Positions 44,025 through 52,624 of a stretch of 64,000 bases of DNA are shown here, piece after piece. Under the pieces are notes generated by a model that had not been told where the DNA came from, searched no databases, and saw only the letters and a list, made by a program, of their open reading frames with translations. Source of the DNA: Arthrobacter sp. EpRS71 (GTDB lineage Bacteria; Actinomycetota; Actinomycetes; Actinomycetales; Micrococcaceae); contig NZ_LNUV01000001.1 in the NCBI RefSeq assembly GCF_001512285.1, positions 230,015 to 294,014 on the forward strand, given 5' to 3'. A program made the position numbers and the translations under genes. The stretch's first letter is position 1; each line of letters opens with the position of its first letter.

Positions 44025-44343
44025 TTCTTCCACCAGAACCATCAATTGCGGGAGAATATTTCGCGGAAATGGCAATAGTCGCTGTATTCTTGCTGAGCTT
44101 CACGCTGATGACCGCATCTGACTCGCCGTTTTGGCCGATCGCCCAGGTTTAGACCCACCCCTCGCCACAGGCGAGAGAGTGCGTTGGAGCAGGCGGGCGC
44201 CATCAGTGGAGCGAATATCTCGTCTTCCCGGCGTTCACTAACTTAGTCCCACCCTGGTCATGAAAACTGTCGTGGACTAACGACGTTCTTCTTGGCAGGC
44301 GAACCGAGGCAATTGCCAGCTCATTGCCAGCAAGCAGATATTG

Positions 44344-44356
44344 TATAGAATCTATA
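44344..44356. promoter_or_regulatory. Operator B, TATAGAATCTATA
   Basis: A perfect 13-bp palindrome with central A, 41 bp before the aldehyde dehydrogenase start. Same arms as operators A and D. Confidence 0.8.
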
Positions 44357-44396
44357 GTAAGCCCATAAGGTGGCTGTATAACAGGACAGGTGAACC

Positions 44397-45818
44397 ATGA
44401 TGCGCAATCGCGACACCATTTACATCAACGGCCAGTGGGTGCCTACAAGCGGAGCTGAGGCCATCCCGGTCGAAAACCCCGCCACGCAGGAAATCCTGGG
44501 AACAGTCCCCGCGGGTACTGCCGATGACGTCAACAGAGCCGTTGCCGCGGCCCGAGCCGCCTTCCCGGCCTGGTCACAAACGTCGGCGGGGGAACGGGCC
44601 GGTTATCTTCGACTGCTTGAACAAGCGCTGGCAAAGCGGGAGGAGGAAATCGCCCTCACCGTGTCCCAGGAAATGGGGAGCCCCATCAGGCTCTCGTCCA
44701 AGGTCCAGGCGCCGCTTCCCCGAACCGTCATCAGCGCCTACGCGGACCTTGTCGAGAAGTATGAATTTGAAGAGACAGTGGCCAACACTTTGGTCACTCG
44801 GGAAGCGGCGGGTGTCGTCGGTGCGATCACCCCGTGGAATTATCCACTGCACCAGATCACCAACAAGCTCGCCCCTGCTCTCGCGGCTGGATGCACCTTT
44901 GTGCTTAAACCCAGCGAAGTCTCACCCTTTGTCGCCTATCTGCTGTTCGATGCCTTGGACGAAATCGGCCTGCCACCGGGCGTGGTCAACCTCGTCCCCG
45001 GCCACGGCCAGCCCGTAGGTGAAACCTTGGCAGGGCACCCGGATATCGACGTCATATCATTCACCGGATCGGAGCGCGCCGGTACACGCGTCGCGGAACT
45101 GGCTGCACGGAACGTCACCAGAGTGGCTCTGGAACTGGGTGGAAAATCGGCCAACGTCATTCTTGATGATGCTGATCTGAAGACGGCAGTAAAAGTTGGT
45201 GTGGCAAATGCCTTCATGAACGCCGGACAAACCTGTGTTGCACTGACCCGGATGCTCGTGCCGGTAAATCACTACGAAGAAGCGGTTGAACTGGCAGCAG
45301 ATTTTGCCAAAGGCTACACCATGGGCGACCCGCTTTCTCCGGACACCAAGCTTGGACCGGTCGTCAGCCAAGCCCAACGCGCCAGGATCTATTCCCTGAT
45401 CAACACCGCCGTCGCCGAAGGTGCACGACTGGTGACCGGCAGCACCCAGATCCCGGCAGAACCCGCCACGGGCTACTTCGTTGAACCAACCATCCTGGCA
45501 GATGTCCACCCCGACTCGACGATCGCTCAAGAGGAAGTCTTCGGTCCGGTTCTGTCGATCCTTAGCTACACCGATGATGACCATGCTGCCGAGATTGCGA
45601 ACAACTCACGGTTCGGTCTCTCCGGTGGCGTATGGTCAGCGGACACCGACAGGGCGCTGGCTTTTGCACGCCGGCTCCGCACAGGAAACGTCGACATCAA
45701 CGGCGCCAGGTACAACCCGATTGCGCCATTTGGCGGCTACAAGAAGTCTGGCCTCGGCCGCGAAATGGGCAAGGAGGGCCTTGAAGAGTTTCTCGAGGTG
45801 AAATCAATCCAGATCTAG
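44397..45818 (+). CDS. Aldehyde dehydrogenase
   Basis: A 473-residue NAD(P)-dependent aldehyde dehydrogenase. N148 (ITPWNYP), E246 (VALELGGK) and the nucleophile C280 (NAGQTCVA) are all present, plus the FTGS coenzyme loop and C-terminal PFGGYKKSGLGREMG. It oxidises an aldehyde intermediate to a carboxylic acid. It is preceded by operator B and followed by a GntR-FCD regulator gene. The substrate cannot be deduced from sequence, but regulon membership places it with acyl-CoA ligase and beta-oxidation genes. Confidence 0.93.
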   Translation: MMRNRDTIYINGQWVPTSGAEAIPVENPATQEILGTVPAGTADDVNRAVAAARAAFPAWSQTSAGERAGYLRLLEQALAKREEEIALTVSQEMGSPIRLSSKVQAPLPRTVISAYADLVEKYEFEETVANTLVTREAAGVVGAITPWNYPLHQITNKLAPALAAGCTFVLKPSEVSPFVAYLLFDALDEIGLPPGVVNLVPGHGQPVGETLAGHPDIDVISFTGSERAGTRVAELAARNVTRVALELGGKSANVILDDADLKTAVKVGVANAFMNAGQTCVALTRMLVPVNHYEEAVELAADFAKGYTMGDPLSPDTKLGPVVSQAQRARIYSLINTAVAEGARLVTGSTQIPAEPATGYFVEPTILADVHPDSTIAQEEVFGPVLSILSYTDDDHAAEIANNSRFGLSGGVWSADTDRALAFARRLRTGNVDINGARYNPIAPFGGYKKSGLGREMGKEGLEEFLEVKSIQI

Positions 45819-45855
45819 CAGGAACCAGAACAACTAGAGCCGCTGGACCCACCCC

Positions 45856-45895
45856 GAGTGGGCCGTCCGCCGACCCCCGACATGTCGGCCCACTC
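45856..45895 (+). terminator. Terminator-like hairpin after the aldehyde dehydrogenase
   Basis: A perfect 10-bp stem GAGTGGGCCG / CGGCCCACTC with a 20-base loop, 37 bp after the stop. No U-tract. Confidence 0.5.
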
Positions 45896-45969
45896 ACGGC
45901 TTGGGCCGGTATGCGCAGCAGACCCGAGCTCAACGCGGGGAGGCAGACCCAACATTTTATTCTGTGGAC

Positions 45970-45982
45970 TATAGAATAAGGA
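45970..45982. promoter_or_regulatory. Weak operator C (half-site), TATAGAATAAGGA
   Basis: Matches the first eight bases of the TATAGAATCTATA palindrome; the other half is lost. A second inverted half, TATTCT, occurs at 45958-45963. It lies 28 bp before the GntR start and may allow autoregulation. Confidence 0.45.
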
Positions 45983-46009
45983 CAAAAGTAAAACGAGGAG
46001 AGGTGCACA

Positions 46010-46735
46010 GTGGACCAGCAGCAGAGCCGCGGCAGGACACCACGCCGCGCCGACCTCGGTTCAGACCAGCAGTTGAGCAGCAAAGTCGCCGCCTATGTCC
46101 GCGAGGGCATCATGGTTGGCCAGTTCCGCGCCGGCGAGTATGTTCGCACAGAACGGCTCGCTGACGAGCTTGGCGTCAGCCCCACCCCGGTCCGCGAAGC
46201 ACTCATGCTTCTCGGCAGCGAGGGATCGGTCAAATGGGAACCACGCAAGGGTTATCGCGTTGTTCCCTTGACGCTCCAGGACGTCCGTGACCTATTCCAG
46301 GTGCAGGCCCACATCGCAGGTGAACTCGCCTTCCGCGCCGCCTCCAAACTCTCCGATGAAGCGATGAACGAACTGGAGGAGCTGCAGCGTCTCCTGGAAA
46401 AGGCTGAAGAACAGCAGGACTACGACCTTCTGGACGCGCTCAACCACAAGGTCCACTCAAGAATTAATAAGGCATCGAACTCAGGCCGTCTGGTCACTCT
46501 CCTCAACACCACGGTTGGCTATGTACCTTTGCGGTACCTATCGGCCATTCAAGGCTGGGCAGAAGCATCGGTCCATGACCACCAGCCCATACTCGTCGCG
46601 CTTCGGAACCGGGACGCCGACACTGCGCGGAAGGCCATGCATGAGCACATCGACCATGTGGGGCAACTCCTCGTGGAGCACCTTGTAAACAATCAGGTGC
46701 TGGCAGGCGACGCAGCGGTGCACGAACCAGCCTAA
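46010..46735 (+). CDS. GntR-family regulator with FCD domain
   Basis: A 241-residue regulator: winged HTH near residues 18-85 (VREGIMVGQFRAGEYVRTER, LADELGVSPTPVREALMLLG) and an FCD-type C-terminal domain (QDYDLLDALNHKVHSRI, AMHEHIDHVGQLLVEH) with histidines that may bind metal or ligand. FCD regulators respond to organic acids. It sits between the aldehyde dehydrogenase and an MHS transporter, and three of the five TATAGA sites (B, C and D) flank its gene cluster. It is therefore the best candidate regulator of that motif. GTG start with a GAGGAGAG site. Confidence 0.88.
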   Translation: MDQQQSRGRTPRRADLGSDQQLSSKVAAYVREGIMVGQFRAGEYVRTERLADELGVSPTPVREALMLLGSEGSVKWEPRKGYRVVPLTLQDVRDLFQVQAHIAGELAFRAASKLSDEAMNELEELQRLLEKAEEQQDYDLLDALNHKVHSRINKASNSGRLVTLLNTTVGYVPLRYLSAIQGWAEASVHDHQPILVALRNRDADTARKAMHEHIDHVGQLLVEHLVNNQVLAGDAAVHEPA

Positions 46736-46960
46736 CCCCATCTGAGTTACCGGGATTCCGGTGGACCACACGAATGCTCCAGATCTCTTTGGCTTTGAAG
46801 CCTGGGCCAGCTATCGGGGGCGCACGCGCGGCTCGCGCTACCAATTAGCCAGGGACCGCCTCTTCTGAAATGAGCATGCCCCATCCTGGCGGACCTCCCC
46901 CGGCTGAATCCGCAGAGGGGACGCCTTGAGGAAATTTTGACGAACCCCCTAGCATCCGAC

Positions 46961-46973
46961 TATAGATTCTATA
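46961..46973. promoter_or_regulatory. Operator D, TATAGATTCTATA
   Basis: A perfect palindrome identical to operator A, 128 bp before the second MHS transporter. A -10-like TATACT at 46972-46977 overlaps its right edge, the same arrangement as at operator A. Confidence 0.8.
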
Positions 46974-47101
46974 TACTATGTTGTGTAGATCACAGGAGGA
47001 TGCCGCAAGGCTCTCACCAAACGAGCGCTGAAGATTGAGGCGTTGTTCCTGCGGATCTTTCAGCCCCCAATGTAAGGCCACGTCTCAAAGAGGAGATTGT
47101 C

Positions 47102-48442
47102 ATGGAGACAAAGAAACCAACGCCTCGGGAGTTGCGCCGGGTCGCAGTTGCAAGTTGCGCCGGCACGACAATCGAATACTACGATTTCTTCATTTACGGG
47201 ACAGCTGCGGCCCTAGTGTTCCCGCAGGTCTTCTTCCCCGCCCTCGGCCCGGCAACGGCAACGGTTGCATCATTTGCCACCTTTGCCGTTGCCTTCCTCG
47301 CCCGCCCGATCGGTGCGATCTTCTTCGGCCACTTCGGCGACAAGCTTGGTCGCAAGAAAACGCTCGTTTCGACACTTCTGCTCATGGGTATCGCTACTGT
47401 CCTCATGGGTGTCGTCCCTGATTCGGCAACCATCGGCGTCGTAGCACCCATCGCCCTCATTGTTCTACGCGTAGCTCAAGGCCTTGCCCTCGGCGGGGAG
47501 TGGGCCGGCGCTACGTTGCTGGCCGCGGAGTATGCACCCAAGGAAAAACGGGGTCTTTACGGCGTCTTCCCCCAACTAGGTCCGGCTCTGGGCCTGCTTC
47601 TATCCAGCGGATCGTACCTTCTCACCCTCGCTTTCATGGGTAACTCCAACGAAGCCTTCCTCAGCTACGGATGGCGGATGCCGTTCCTTGCCTCCATTGT
47701 GTTGGTCCTCGTCGGACTCTACGTCCGGCTCAAGGTCGACGAAACACCGGCGTTCAAGGCCGCCCAGGCGGAGGCTAAGAACATCCCTTCCCGTCCGCCT
47801 TTGTTCGAAGTTTTGCGCTACCAGCCACGCGAAGTCCTCCTGGCCGGCGGTGCCTTGACCATGCTCTTCGCCTTCTTCTACATCGGCACTGCATACCTGA
47901 CCAGCTACGGCACCAGCCCAGAAGGTGCGGCCCTGTCCCGGCCCGTGGTCCTGGGCATCACCATGGGAGTCTCCGTCGTGTTCGGTATCGCAACGGTGAT
48001 CTCCGGAGCCCTTTCCGACCGATTCGGACGCCGGAAAGTCATCGTTTTCTCATGCCTCGTCGGTATGGTCTGGGGCTTGGCATTGTTCCCGGTCCTAGGT
48101 ACAGGTAACGCATTGATGTTCGCCATCGGACAGACTTTCACCATGGTCCTTTTTGCCGTTGGATACGGTCCGGCCGGGTCCTTCCTCCCGGAGTTGTTCT
48201 CGCCACGCCACCGTTACACGGGTGCCGGCCTGGGTTACAACCTGGCTGGCGTCCTCGGCGGCGGCTTGGCGCCCGTTCTGGCGCCAGGCCTGGCAGCCTC
48301 CTTCGGAGGTATCGGCATCGGCATCATGCTCTCCATCTGTGCATTACTTTCGCTGATTTGCACGCTGGCGCTGCGCGAAACACGCGGTGTCACTCTGGCT
48401 CACGAACAGGCAACAAATATCCCCCAAGACGCCGTTAGCTAA
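47102..48442 (+). CDS. MHS-family MFS metabolite:H+ symporter
   Basis: A 446-residue transporter closely resembling the one at 32852: CAGTTIEYYDFFIYGTAAAL, FLARPIGAIFFGHFGDKLGR and VLRVAQGLALGGEWAGATLL. About 12 helices. It should import an organic acid with protons, and its operator D and neighbouring GntR gene tie it to the acid-degradation regulon. An AAGAGGAGA site precedes ATG 47102. The enoyl-CoA hydratase gene follows after 120 bp with a hairpin between. Confidence 0.92.
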   Translation: METKKPTPRELRRVAVASCAGTTIEYYDFFIYGTAAALVFPQVFFPALGPATATVASFATFAVAFLARPIGAIFFGHFGDKLGRKKTLVSTLLLMGIATVLMGVVPDSATIGVVAPIALIVLRVAQGLALGGEWAGATLLAAEYAPKEKRGLYGVFPQLGPALGLLLSSGSYLLTLAFMGNSNEAFLSYGWRMPFLASIVLVLVGLYVRLKVDETPAFKAAQAEAKNIPSRPPLFEVLRYQPREVLLAGGALTMLFAFFYIGTAYLTSYGTSPEGAALSRPVVLGITMGVSVVFGIATVISGALSDRFGRRKVIVFSCLVGMVWGLALFPVLGTGNALMFAIGQTFTMVLFAVGYGPAGSFLPELFSPRHRYTGAGLGYNLAGVLGGGLAPVLAPGLAASFGGIGIGIMLSICALLSLICTLALRETRGVTLAHEQATNIPQDAVS

Positions 48443-48448
48443 TCACCA

Positions 48449-48480
48449 GCCGGGCGGCGCAGAAAACCGCTCCGCCCGGC
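48449..48480 (+). terminator. Hairpin after the MHS transporter
   Basis: A perfect 9-bp stem GCCGGGCGG / CCGCCCGGC with a 14-base loop, directly after the stop at 48442. No U-tract; may be a partial terminator before the enoyl-CoA hydratase gene. Confidence 0.5.
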
Positions 48481-48562
48481 AGGACCACCCGCAAACGGCC
48501 CTCTCGCCGTTTGGCCAGGGCCAATACGAACCCTTCAACTCAAGAAAATCCAGGAGACACCC

Positions 48563-49354
48563 TTGACCGTAAAGGAAGAAAACGACGGCGCGATCACCGT
48601 CCTGACAATCAACAGGCCCGAAGCCCGCAACGCAGTGAACTATGAGACCGCCTTGGCGCTGGCGGCGGCCATCGAGCGATTCAAGGACAACGACCAGTCT
48701 CACGTCCTTGTCATCACAGGCGAGGGAGACACCTCCTTTTGCGCCGGAGCAGACCTCAAAGACATCCCACAACTGCTCGGAGATGAAACATTCTGCAACG
48801 ACGTGGGACCGATGGGATTCGCCAAACTGGACCCAGGTAAGGTAACCATCGCTGCGATCAACGGCTACTGCTTCGCAGGCGGACTTGAACTTGCTGCCTG
48901 GTGTGACTTCCGCATCGCCGATGAGCACGCCGAATTCGGAGCACTTAACCGCCGGTGGGGTGTACCGTTTTTCGACGGTGGAACCATGCGCCTGCCCAGC
49001 ATCGTCGGTCTCAGCAACGCGCTGTGGCTCATGGAATCCGGCATCCGCATCGATGTCAACCGCGCAAGCCAGATCGGCTTCGTCCAGGAAATCGTTCCCC
49101 CCGGCCACGCACTCAAACGAGCCATCACCCTCGCGAAACACGTCGCCGCCTACCCGCAGGAGAGCCTCCGCGGCGACCGGCAGCTCGTTCTGGAATCCGG
49201 CGGATACGGGCTGGCCGAGGGCCTTCACCGTGAAGACAAAGGTCGCAGGAAATCACTTGCCAACGCAGAAATGATGGAGCGGCTCTCCGACTTCGCCAGC
49301 GGACAACGTCCGGAGCCACCGCGGCCGGAAGAAGTAATGACAGAGGACCAGTGA
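48563..49354 (+). CDS. Enoyl-CoA hydratase/isomerase family protein
   Basis: A 263-residue crotonase-fold enzyme with FCAGADLKDIPQL and GYCFAGGLELAAWCDFRIA forming the oxyanion hole, then AEFGALNRRWGVPFFDGG, where the usual Glu position is Ala-Leu-Asn, so it may not be a simple hydratase. TTG start with a CAGGAGA site, supported by the conserved MTVKEENDG start of this subfamily. It lies 120 bp after the MHS transporter on the same strand and belongs to the island's acyl-CoA degradation set. Confidence 0.85.
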   Translation: MTVKEENDGAITVLTINRPEARNAVNYETALALAAAIERFKDNDQSHVLVITGEGDTSFCAGADLKDIPQLLGDETFCNDVGPMGFAKLDPGKVTIAAINGYCFAGGLELAAWCDFRIADEHAEFGALNRRWGVPFFDGGTMRLPSIVGLSNALWLMESGIRIDVNRASQIGFVQEIVPPGHALKRAITLAKHVAAYPQESLRGDRQLVLESGGYGLAEGLHREDKGRRKSLANAEMMERLSDFASGQRPEPPRPEEVMTEDQ

Positions 49355-49359
49355 ATTCA

Positions 49360-49392
49360 CAGGGGGTCGGCACAGCTGGTGCCGGCCCCCTG
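49360..49392 (+). terminator. Terminator of the enoyl-CoA hydratase gene
   Basis: A 14-bp stem CAGGGGGTCGGCAC / GTGCCGGCCCCCTG with one G-T pair and 5-base loop, 6 bp after the stop. No long U-tract but very stable. Confidence 0.75.
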
Positions 49393-49536
49393 TTGCCGTT
49401 TGATGCCAAGTATCCAACCGCGCCGTACTGTGCCAAAGGATCCCGCCAGCGGCCGTCAGCCGCCGGCCGTCGAATCAGCATGTGTCGATGTTCGGTGTCA
49501 GGGCTTTTGTTGCGGCTGCAGGAGGCTCGGTGACGG

Positions 49537-49576
49537 CACTGAGGGCCGGCAGCATCAGTGCCGCCGGCCCTCAGTG
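49537..49576 (-). terminator. Terminator of the HIBYL-CoA hydrolase-like gene
   Basis: A perfect 14-bp stem CACTGAGGGCCGGC / GCCGGCCCTCAGTG with a 12-base loop, 42 bp beyond the stop at 49618 on the minus strand. Together with the hairpin at 49360 it separates two convergent genes. Confidence 0.75.
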
Positions 49577-49617
49577 TCCTTCGTCATCGCAGGCCCAACG
49601 CAACCCAGGGCTCCACT

Positions 49618-50682
49618 TCACAGTTCATTCACGGCGAAACCATCATTGACTGGGGTGAAATAGCTCTGGACCGTTTCTCGTGTTACCTCGCCAAGGGACG
49701 CCGGAACCCACACCGCGTTGCGGTCCTTGTCAATGACTTGGCTTCGCAGTCCTTCAATCAAGTCCGGAGCGGCTAAGCACCGGAGGGATACCTGGAATTC
49801 CTGCTCCAACACCTTTTCCAGTCCAGTCATGGACCTCGCCCGACGGATCGATTCGAGAGCGACCTTGACGCAGCTGGGAGACTTGAGCAGGATCTGCCTG
49901 GCGGCCTCCTTTGCACGGAGATCTTCAGCCGAAAGCAGCCGTGGGACGATCTCCTCGGCAGGAACCCCGGAATAGCACGCATCGATCCATCCCCGATCAC
50001 CAGACAGCGCACTACCAGGCCCGGGCACGGATACCTCCTGGAGGCACGATTCAACCGCAGCCGCGGTGTCCTCGCCGGCTTGGATCAATGTCAGTTCGTC
50101 AACCAGCCAGCCAACTTTGCCGCTGTCAACAAAAGCGTCGGCCATGCCCAATTCCAACGCATCCCCAGCGTCCAGACGTACCCCAGTGAGGGCCGCATGA
50201 ATGCCCAATTCCCCAGGAGCGTTCGCCAGCAGCCATGTACTCCCGACGTCGGGGACCAAGCCGAGGCCGGTTTCCGGAAATGCCATCCGAGTCCGTTCCG
50301 TCACCACCCTGTGGCTGGCATGGGCCGACAGCCCTATACCCCCACCCATCACCAACCCGTCCATCACTGCCACGAAAGGTTTCGGATAGCGGGCGATCAG
50401 GGCATTCAGGCGGAACTCGTCACGCCAAAAGTCCCGCGTACTTGTTCCCCCGACAACGGCATCTCGATAAATAGCGAGGATGTCAGCACCGGCGCACAGC
50501 CCCCGCTCCCCCGCACCTGTAAGCACGACAACCTGGATGCCATCGTCGATAGCCCATTTGCGCAGCACGTCCTCGATCTCCAGCACCATCCTATGAGTGA
50601 GGGCGTTGATCGCTGCGGGGCGATTGAGTATGACCTTGCCGATCAACCCTGTCCGTTGGAAGAGGACCTCGTTCATGCTCAC
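49618..50682 (-). CDS. 3-Hydroxyisobutyryl-CoA hydrolase-type crotonase
   Basis: A 354-residue crotonase-fold protein with the long form typical of 3-hydroxyisobutyryl-CoA hydrolase: GLCAGADILAIYRDAV, VAVMDGLVMGGGIGLSAHAS and MAFPETGLGLVPDVGSTW, which keep both catalytic glutamate/aspartate positions (PETGLGLVPDVG). In valine breakdown it releases 3-hydroxyisobutyrate. The C-terminal extension after residue 260 is characteristic. GTG start with an AAAGG site. It follows the acyl-CoA dehydrogenase gene on the same strand, with a strong hairpin between them. Confidence 0.88.
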   Translation of the reverse strand: MSMNEVLFQRTGLIGKVILNRPAAINALTHRMVLEIEDVLRKWAIDDGIQVVVLTGAGERGLCAGADILAIYRDAVVGGTSTRDFWRDEFRLNALIARYPKPFVAVMDGLVMGGGIGLSAHASHRVVTERTRMAFPETGLGLVPDVGSTWLLANAPGELGIHAALTGVRLDAGDALELGMADAFVDSGKVGWLVDELTLIQAGEDTAAAVESCLQEVSVPGPGSALSGDRGWIDACYSGVPAEEIVPRLLSAEDLRAKEAARQILLKSPSCVKVALESIRRARSMTGLEKVLEQEFQVSLRCLAAPDLIEGLRSQVIDKDRNAVWVPASLGEVTRETVQSYFTPVNDGFAVNEL

Positions 50683-50702
50683 CGTTGCCTTTCACTAGTA
50701 CG

Positions 50703-50732
50703 CGGAAGGCGGCGCACACGCGCCGCCTTCCG
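50703..50732 (-). terminator. Hairpin between acyl-CoA dehydrogenase and HIBYL-CoA hydrolase genes
   Basis: A perfect 12-bp stem CGGAAGGCGGCG / CGCCGCCTTCCG with 6-base loop, 30 bp after the dehydrogenase stop. No U-tract. It may reduce read-through into the next gene. Confidence 0.65.
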
Positions 50733-50761
50733 GTTCTCTTCTTTGGGGGACGTATTAGGAG

Positions 50762-51949
50762 TTAATAGGACCTGGGAAGGCCCAGAACCTTGGTGCCGAT
50801 GAATGCCTTGATCATGTTGTTGTTCACCGGGGCCACTTGGTACATGCGGGTCTCGCGGAATTTCCGTTCGACGTCATACTCGTCCACGAAGCCGTATCCA
50901 CCATGTGTGTTCAGCGCCGCGTTCGCCGCCTCCCAGCTGGCATCCGAGGCGAGGTGCTTAGCCATATTGGCTTCGGCCCCACATGGAAGTCCGGCGTCGA
51001 AGAGCCGGGCCGCTTCGAAGCGCATCAGGTCAGCTGCGCGGAGTTTCATGTAAGCGTCGACGATGGGGAACTGCACACCTTGGTTGGCTCCAATCTTCCG
51101 CCCAAAAACTTCCCGCGAATTGGCGTAATCCGTCGCGCGCTGGGTAAACCAATAGCCGTCACCGACCGCTTCGGCAGCGAGCAGGATGCGTTCGGCATTC
51201 CAGCCGTCAATGACATACTCAAATCCATTATCGACTTCGCCGATGACCGCCGACGCTGGTGCCCGCATGCCGTGGTAATGGATCTGGTTGGTTGCGTAAT
51301 TGAACATGGTGCGGACCTTGACCACTTCCAGGGACTCCGGCTGTTCAGCCCGGACTTCTCGCAGGTCCACGAGGAAAAGGGTGAGGCCTTTGGTCCTTTG
51401 CTGGCCCTTGGGAGAGGTACGGGCAAGGACCAAAGCCAGGTCTGACTCATCGATTCTGCTTGTCCAGCTCTTGTGTCCAGTGATGACGTAGTCGTCACCA
51501 TCACGTATGGCGATCGTTTCGATGCTGGTGGTATCCGAGCCGGCCTTGTCCTCTGTAATCGAGAACGCCTGCAGCCGCAGTCGCCCGGCAGCGATCTCGG
51601 GGAGGTACGCGTCCTTTTGCTCTTCACTGCCGTGACGTAGCAGCGCGCCCATGGTGTACATCTGCGCATGGCAGGCGGCAGAATGGCCTCCGGACCTGTT
51701 GATTTCCTCCATGATCACGCTCGCTGCCGTCAACCCATAGCCAAGCCCGCCGTAGGTCGCTGGAATCAAGGCCGCCAGCAGTCCTGAATTTGTCAGAGTG
51801 TCAACGAACTCCTGAGGGTACCGGCGATTTTGGTCCGTCTCACGCCAATACTCGTCCTCAAAACCCTCACATAGCGAACGGACTGTGCGGCGCAACGCTT
51901 CCAGGTCCGGCTGCACAAGAGACGAAACATCAATTGACTGGGTGCTCAT
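50762..51949 (-). CDS. Acyl-CoA dehydrogenase
   Basis: A 395-residue flavoprotein of the acyl-CoA dehydrogenase family: QAFSITEDKAGSDTTSIETI (FAD and substrate binding), SWTSRIDESDLALVLART and the C-terminal ALNTHGGYGFVDEYDVERKF with the usual FRETRMYQVAPVNNN ending. It introduces a double bond at C2-C3 of an acyl-CoA, short or branched by length. It is divergent from the MaoC-CitE genes with operator E between them. In M. tuberculosis a MaoC, a CitE-like lyase and an acyl-CoA dehydrogenase also cluster, in branched-chain or itaconate-type breakdown. Confidence 0.92.
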   Translation of the reverse strand: MSTQSIDVSSLVQPDLEALRRTVRSLCEGFEDEYWRETDQNRRYPQEFVDTLTNSGLLAALIPATYGGLGYGLTAASVIMEEINRSGGHSAACHAQMYTMGALLRHGSEEQKDAYLPEIAAGRLRLQAFSITEDKAGSDTTSIETIAIRDGDDYVITGHKSWTSRIDESDLALVLARTSPKGQQRTKGLTLFLVDLREVRAEQPESLEVVKVRTMFNYATNQIHYHGMRAPASAVIGEVDNGFEYVIDGWNAERILLAAEAVGDGYWFTQRATDYANSREVFGRKIGANQGVQFPIVDAYMKLRAADLMRFEAARLFDAGLPCGAEANMAKHLASDASWEAANAALNTHGGYGFVDEYDVERKFRETRMYQVAPVNNNMIKAFIGTKVLGLPRSY

Positions 51950-52009
51950 TTGGGGACCTCCTCGTCGCCAGGCGGGTCAATGCCCACCAAACTATGGCTT
52001 AATCTCCAC

Positions 52010-52022
52010 TCTACATTCTATA
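52010..52022. promoter_or_regulatory. Operator E (imperfect), TCTACATTCTATA
   Basis: Matches the TATAGATTCTATA palindrome at 11 of 13 positions, with an intact right arm. It lies in the 120-bp divergent region, 61 bp from the dehydrogenase start and 48 bp from the MaoC start, so it could control both. Confidence 0.65.
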
Positions 52023-52069
52023 TTGTATGTACATCAAGCATTTGCCTTTAAACACTCCGGAGGACGAGC

Positions 52070-52624
52070 ATGGCACAGGAAAGACAGGGCACCGAACGCG
52101 TTGTGGAAGGCTGGACGGGCCGACTCTTTGAGGACTTCGCCGTCGGCGACATCTACTACCACCCGTTTGGAAAGACTGTCACCCAGTCGGACAACCAGAC
52201 GTTCACACTCATGACGCAGAACGTGTCCAAGACCCATATTGATGCGAACTTCGCCGAGAAGACCAAATTCAGACGCCCTCTGGTCAACTCAACGTTCACG
52301 CTTGCCTTGGTGACAGGACAATCCACCATCGATTTGTCCATGAACGTTTTCGCGAATATGGGTTGGGACGAGGTCCGGATGCCGCACCCGGTCTACGAGG
52401 GGGACACCATTTACTCGCGGTCAAAAGTCCTCGCTATGCGACCCTCCAATTCGCGCCCCGGGTTGGGACTGGTGACGGTGGCCACAGAGGGTTTCAACCA
52501 GGACGGCATCATCGTCATTAGTTACCGGCGGACGTTCATGGTCTACCGAGTGGGCTACCTCCCAGGTATCGAGGGTTCCCGACCAGATGAATCATCCCTC
52601 CCAGCGGTGGAAGGACGGGCATGA
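52070..52624 (+). CDS. MaoC-family dehydratase (mesaconyl/itaconyl-CoA hydratase-like)
   Basis: A 184-residue hotdog-fold hydratase. The catalytic Asp/His dyad lies in the segment TVTQSDNQTF followed by NVSKTHIDANFAEKTKFRRP, and VNSTFTLALVTGQSTIDLS is conserved in this subfamily. It should hydrate an enoyl-CoA with a C4-C5 branched or dicarboxylic chain. Its stop overlaps the CitE-like lyase start by four bases (ATGA). Hydratase plus lyase is the pair used for itaconyl- or mesaconyl-CoA to citramalyl-CoA, then pyruvate or glyoxylate plus acetyl- or propionyl-CoA. Confidence 0.88.
   Translation: MAQERQGTERVVEGWTGRLFEDFAVGDIYYHPFGKTVTQSDNQTFTLMTQNVSKTHIDANFAEKTKFRRPLVNSTFTLALVTGQSTIDLSMNVFANMGWDEVRMPHPVYEGDTIYSRSKVLAMRPSNSRPGLGLVTVATEGFNQDGIIVISYRRTFMVYRVGYLPGIEGSRPDESSLPAVEGRA

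Larger units (their letters stand above)
43709..44396. other. 688-bp divergent intergenic region with two operators
   Basis: No convincing gene. It holds a 19-bp palindrome at 44006-44024 and operator B at 44344-44356. The short ORFs near 43.7-44.0 kb are Arg-rich and resemble no known protein. Confidence 0.6.
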
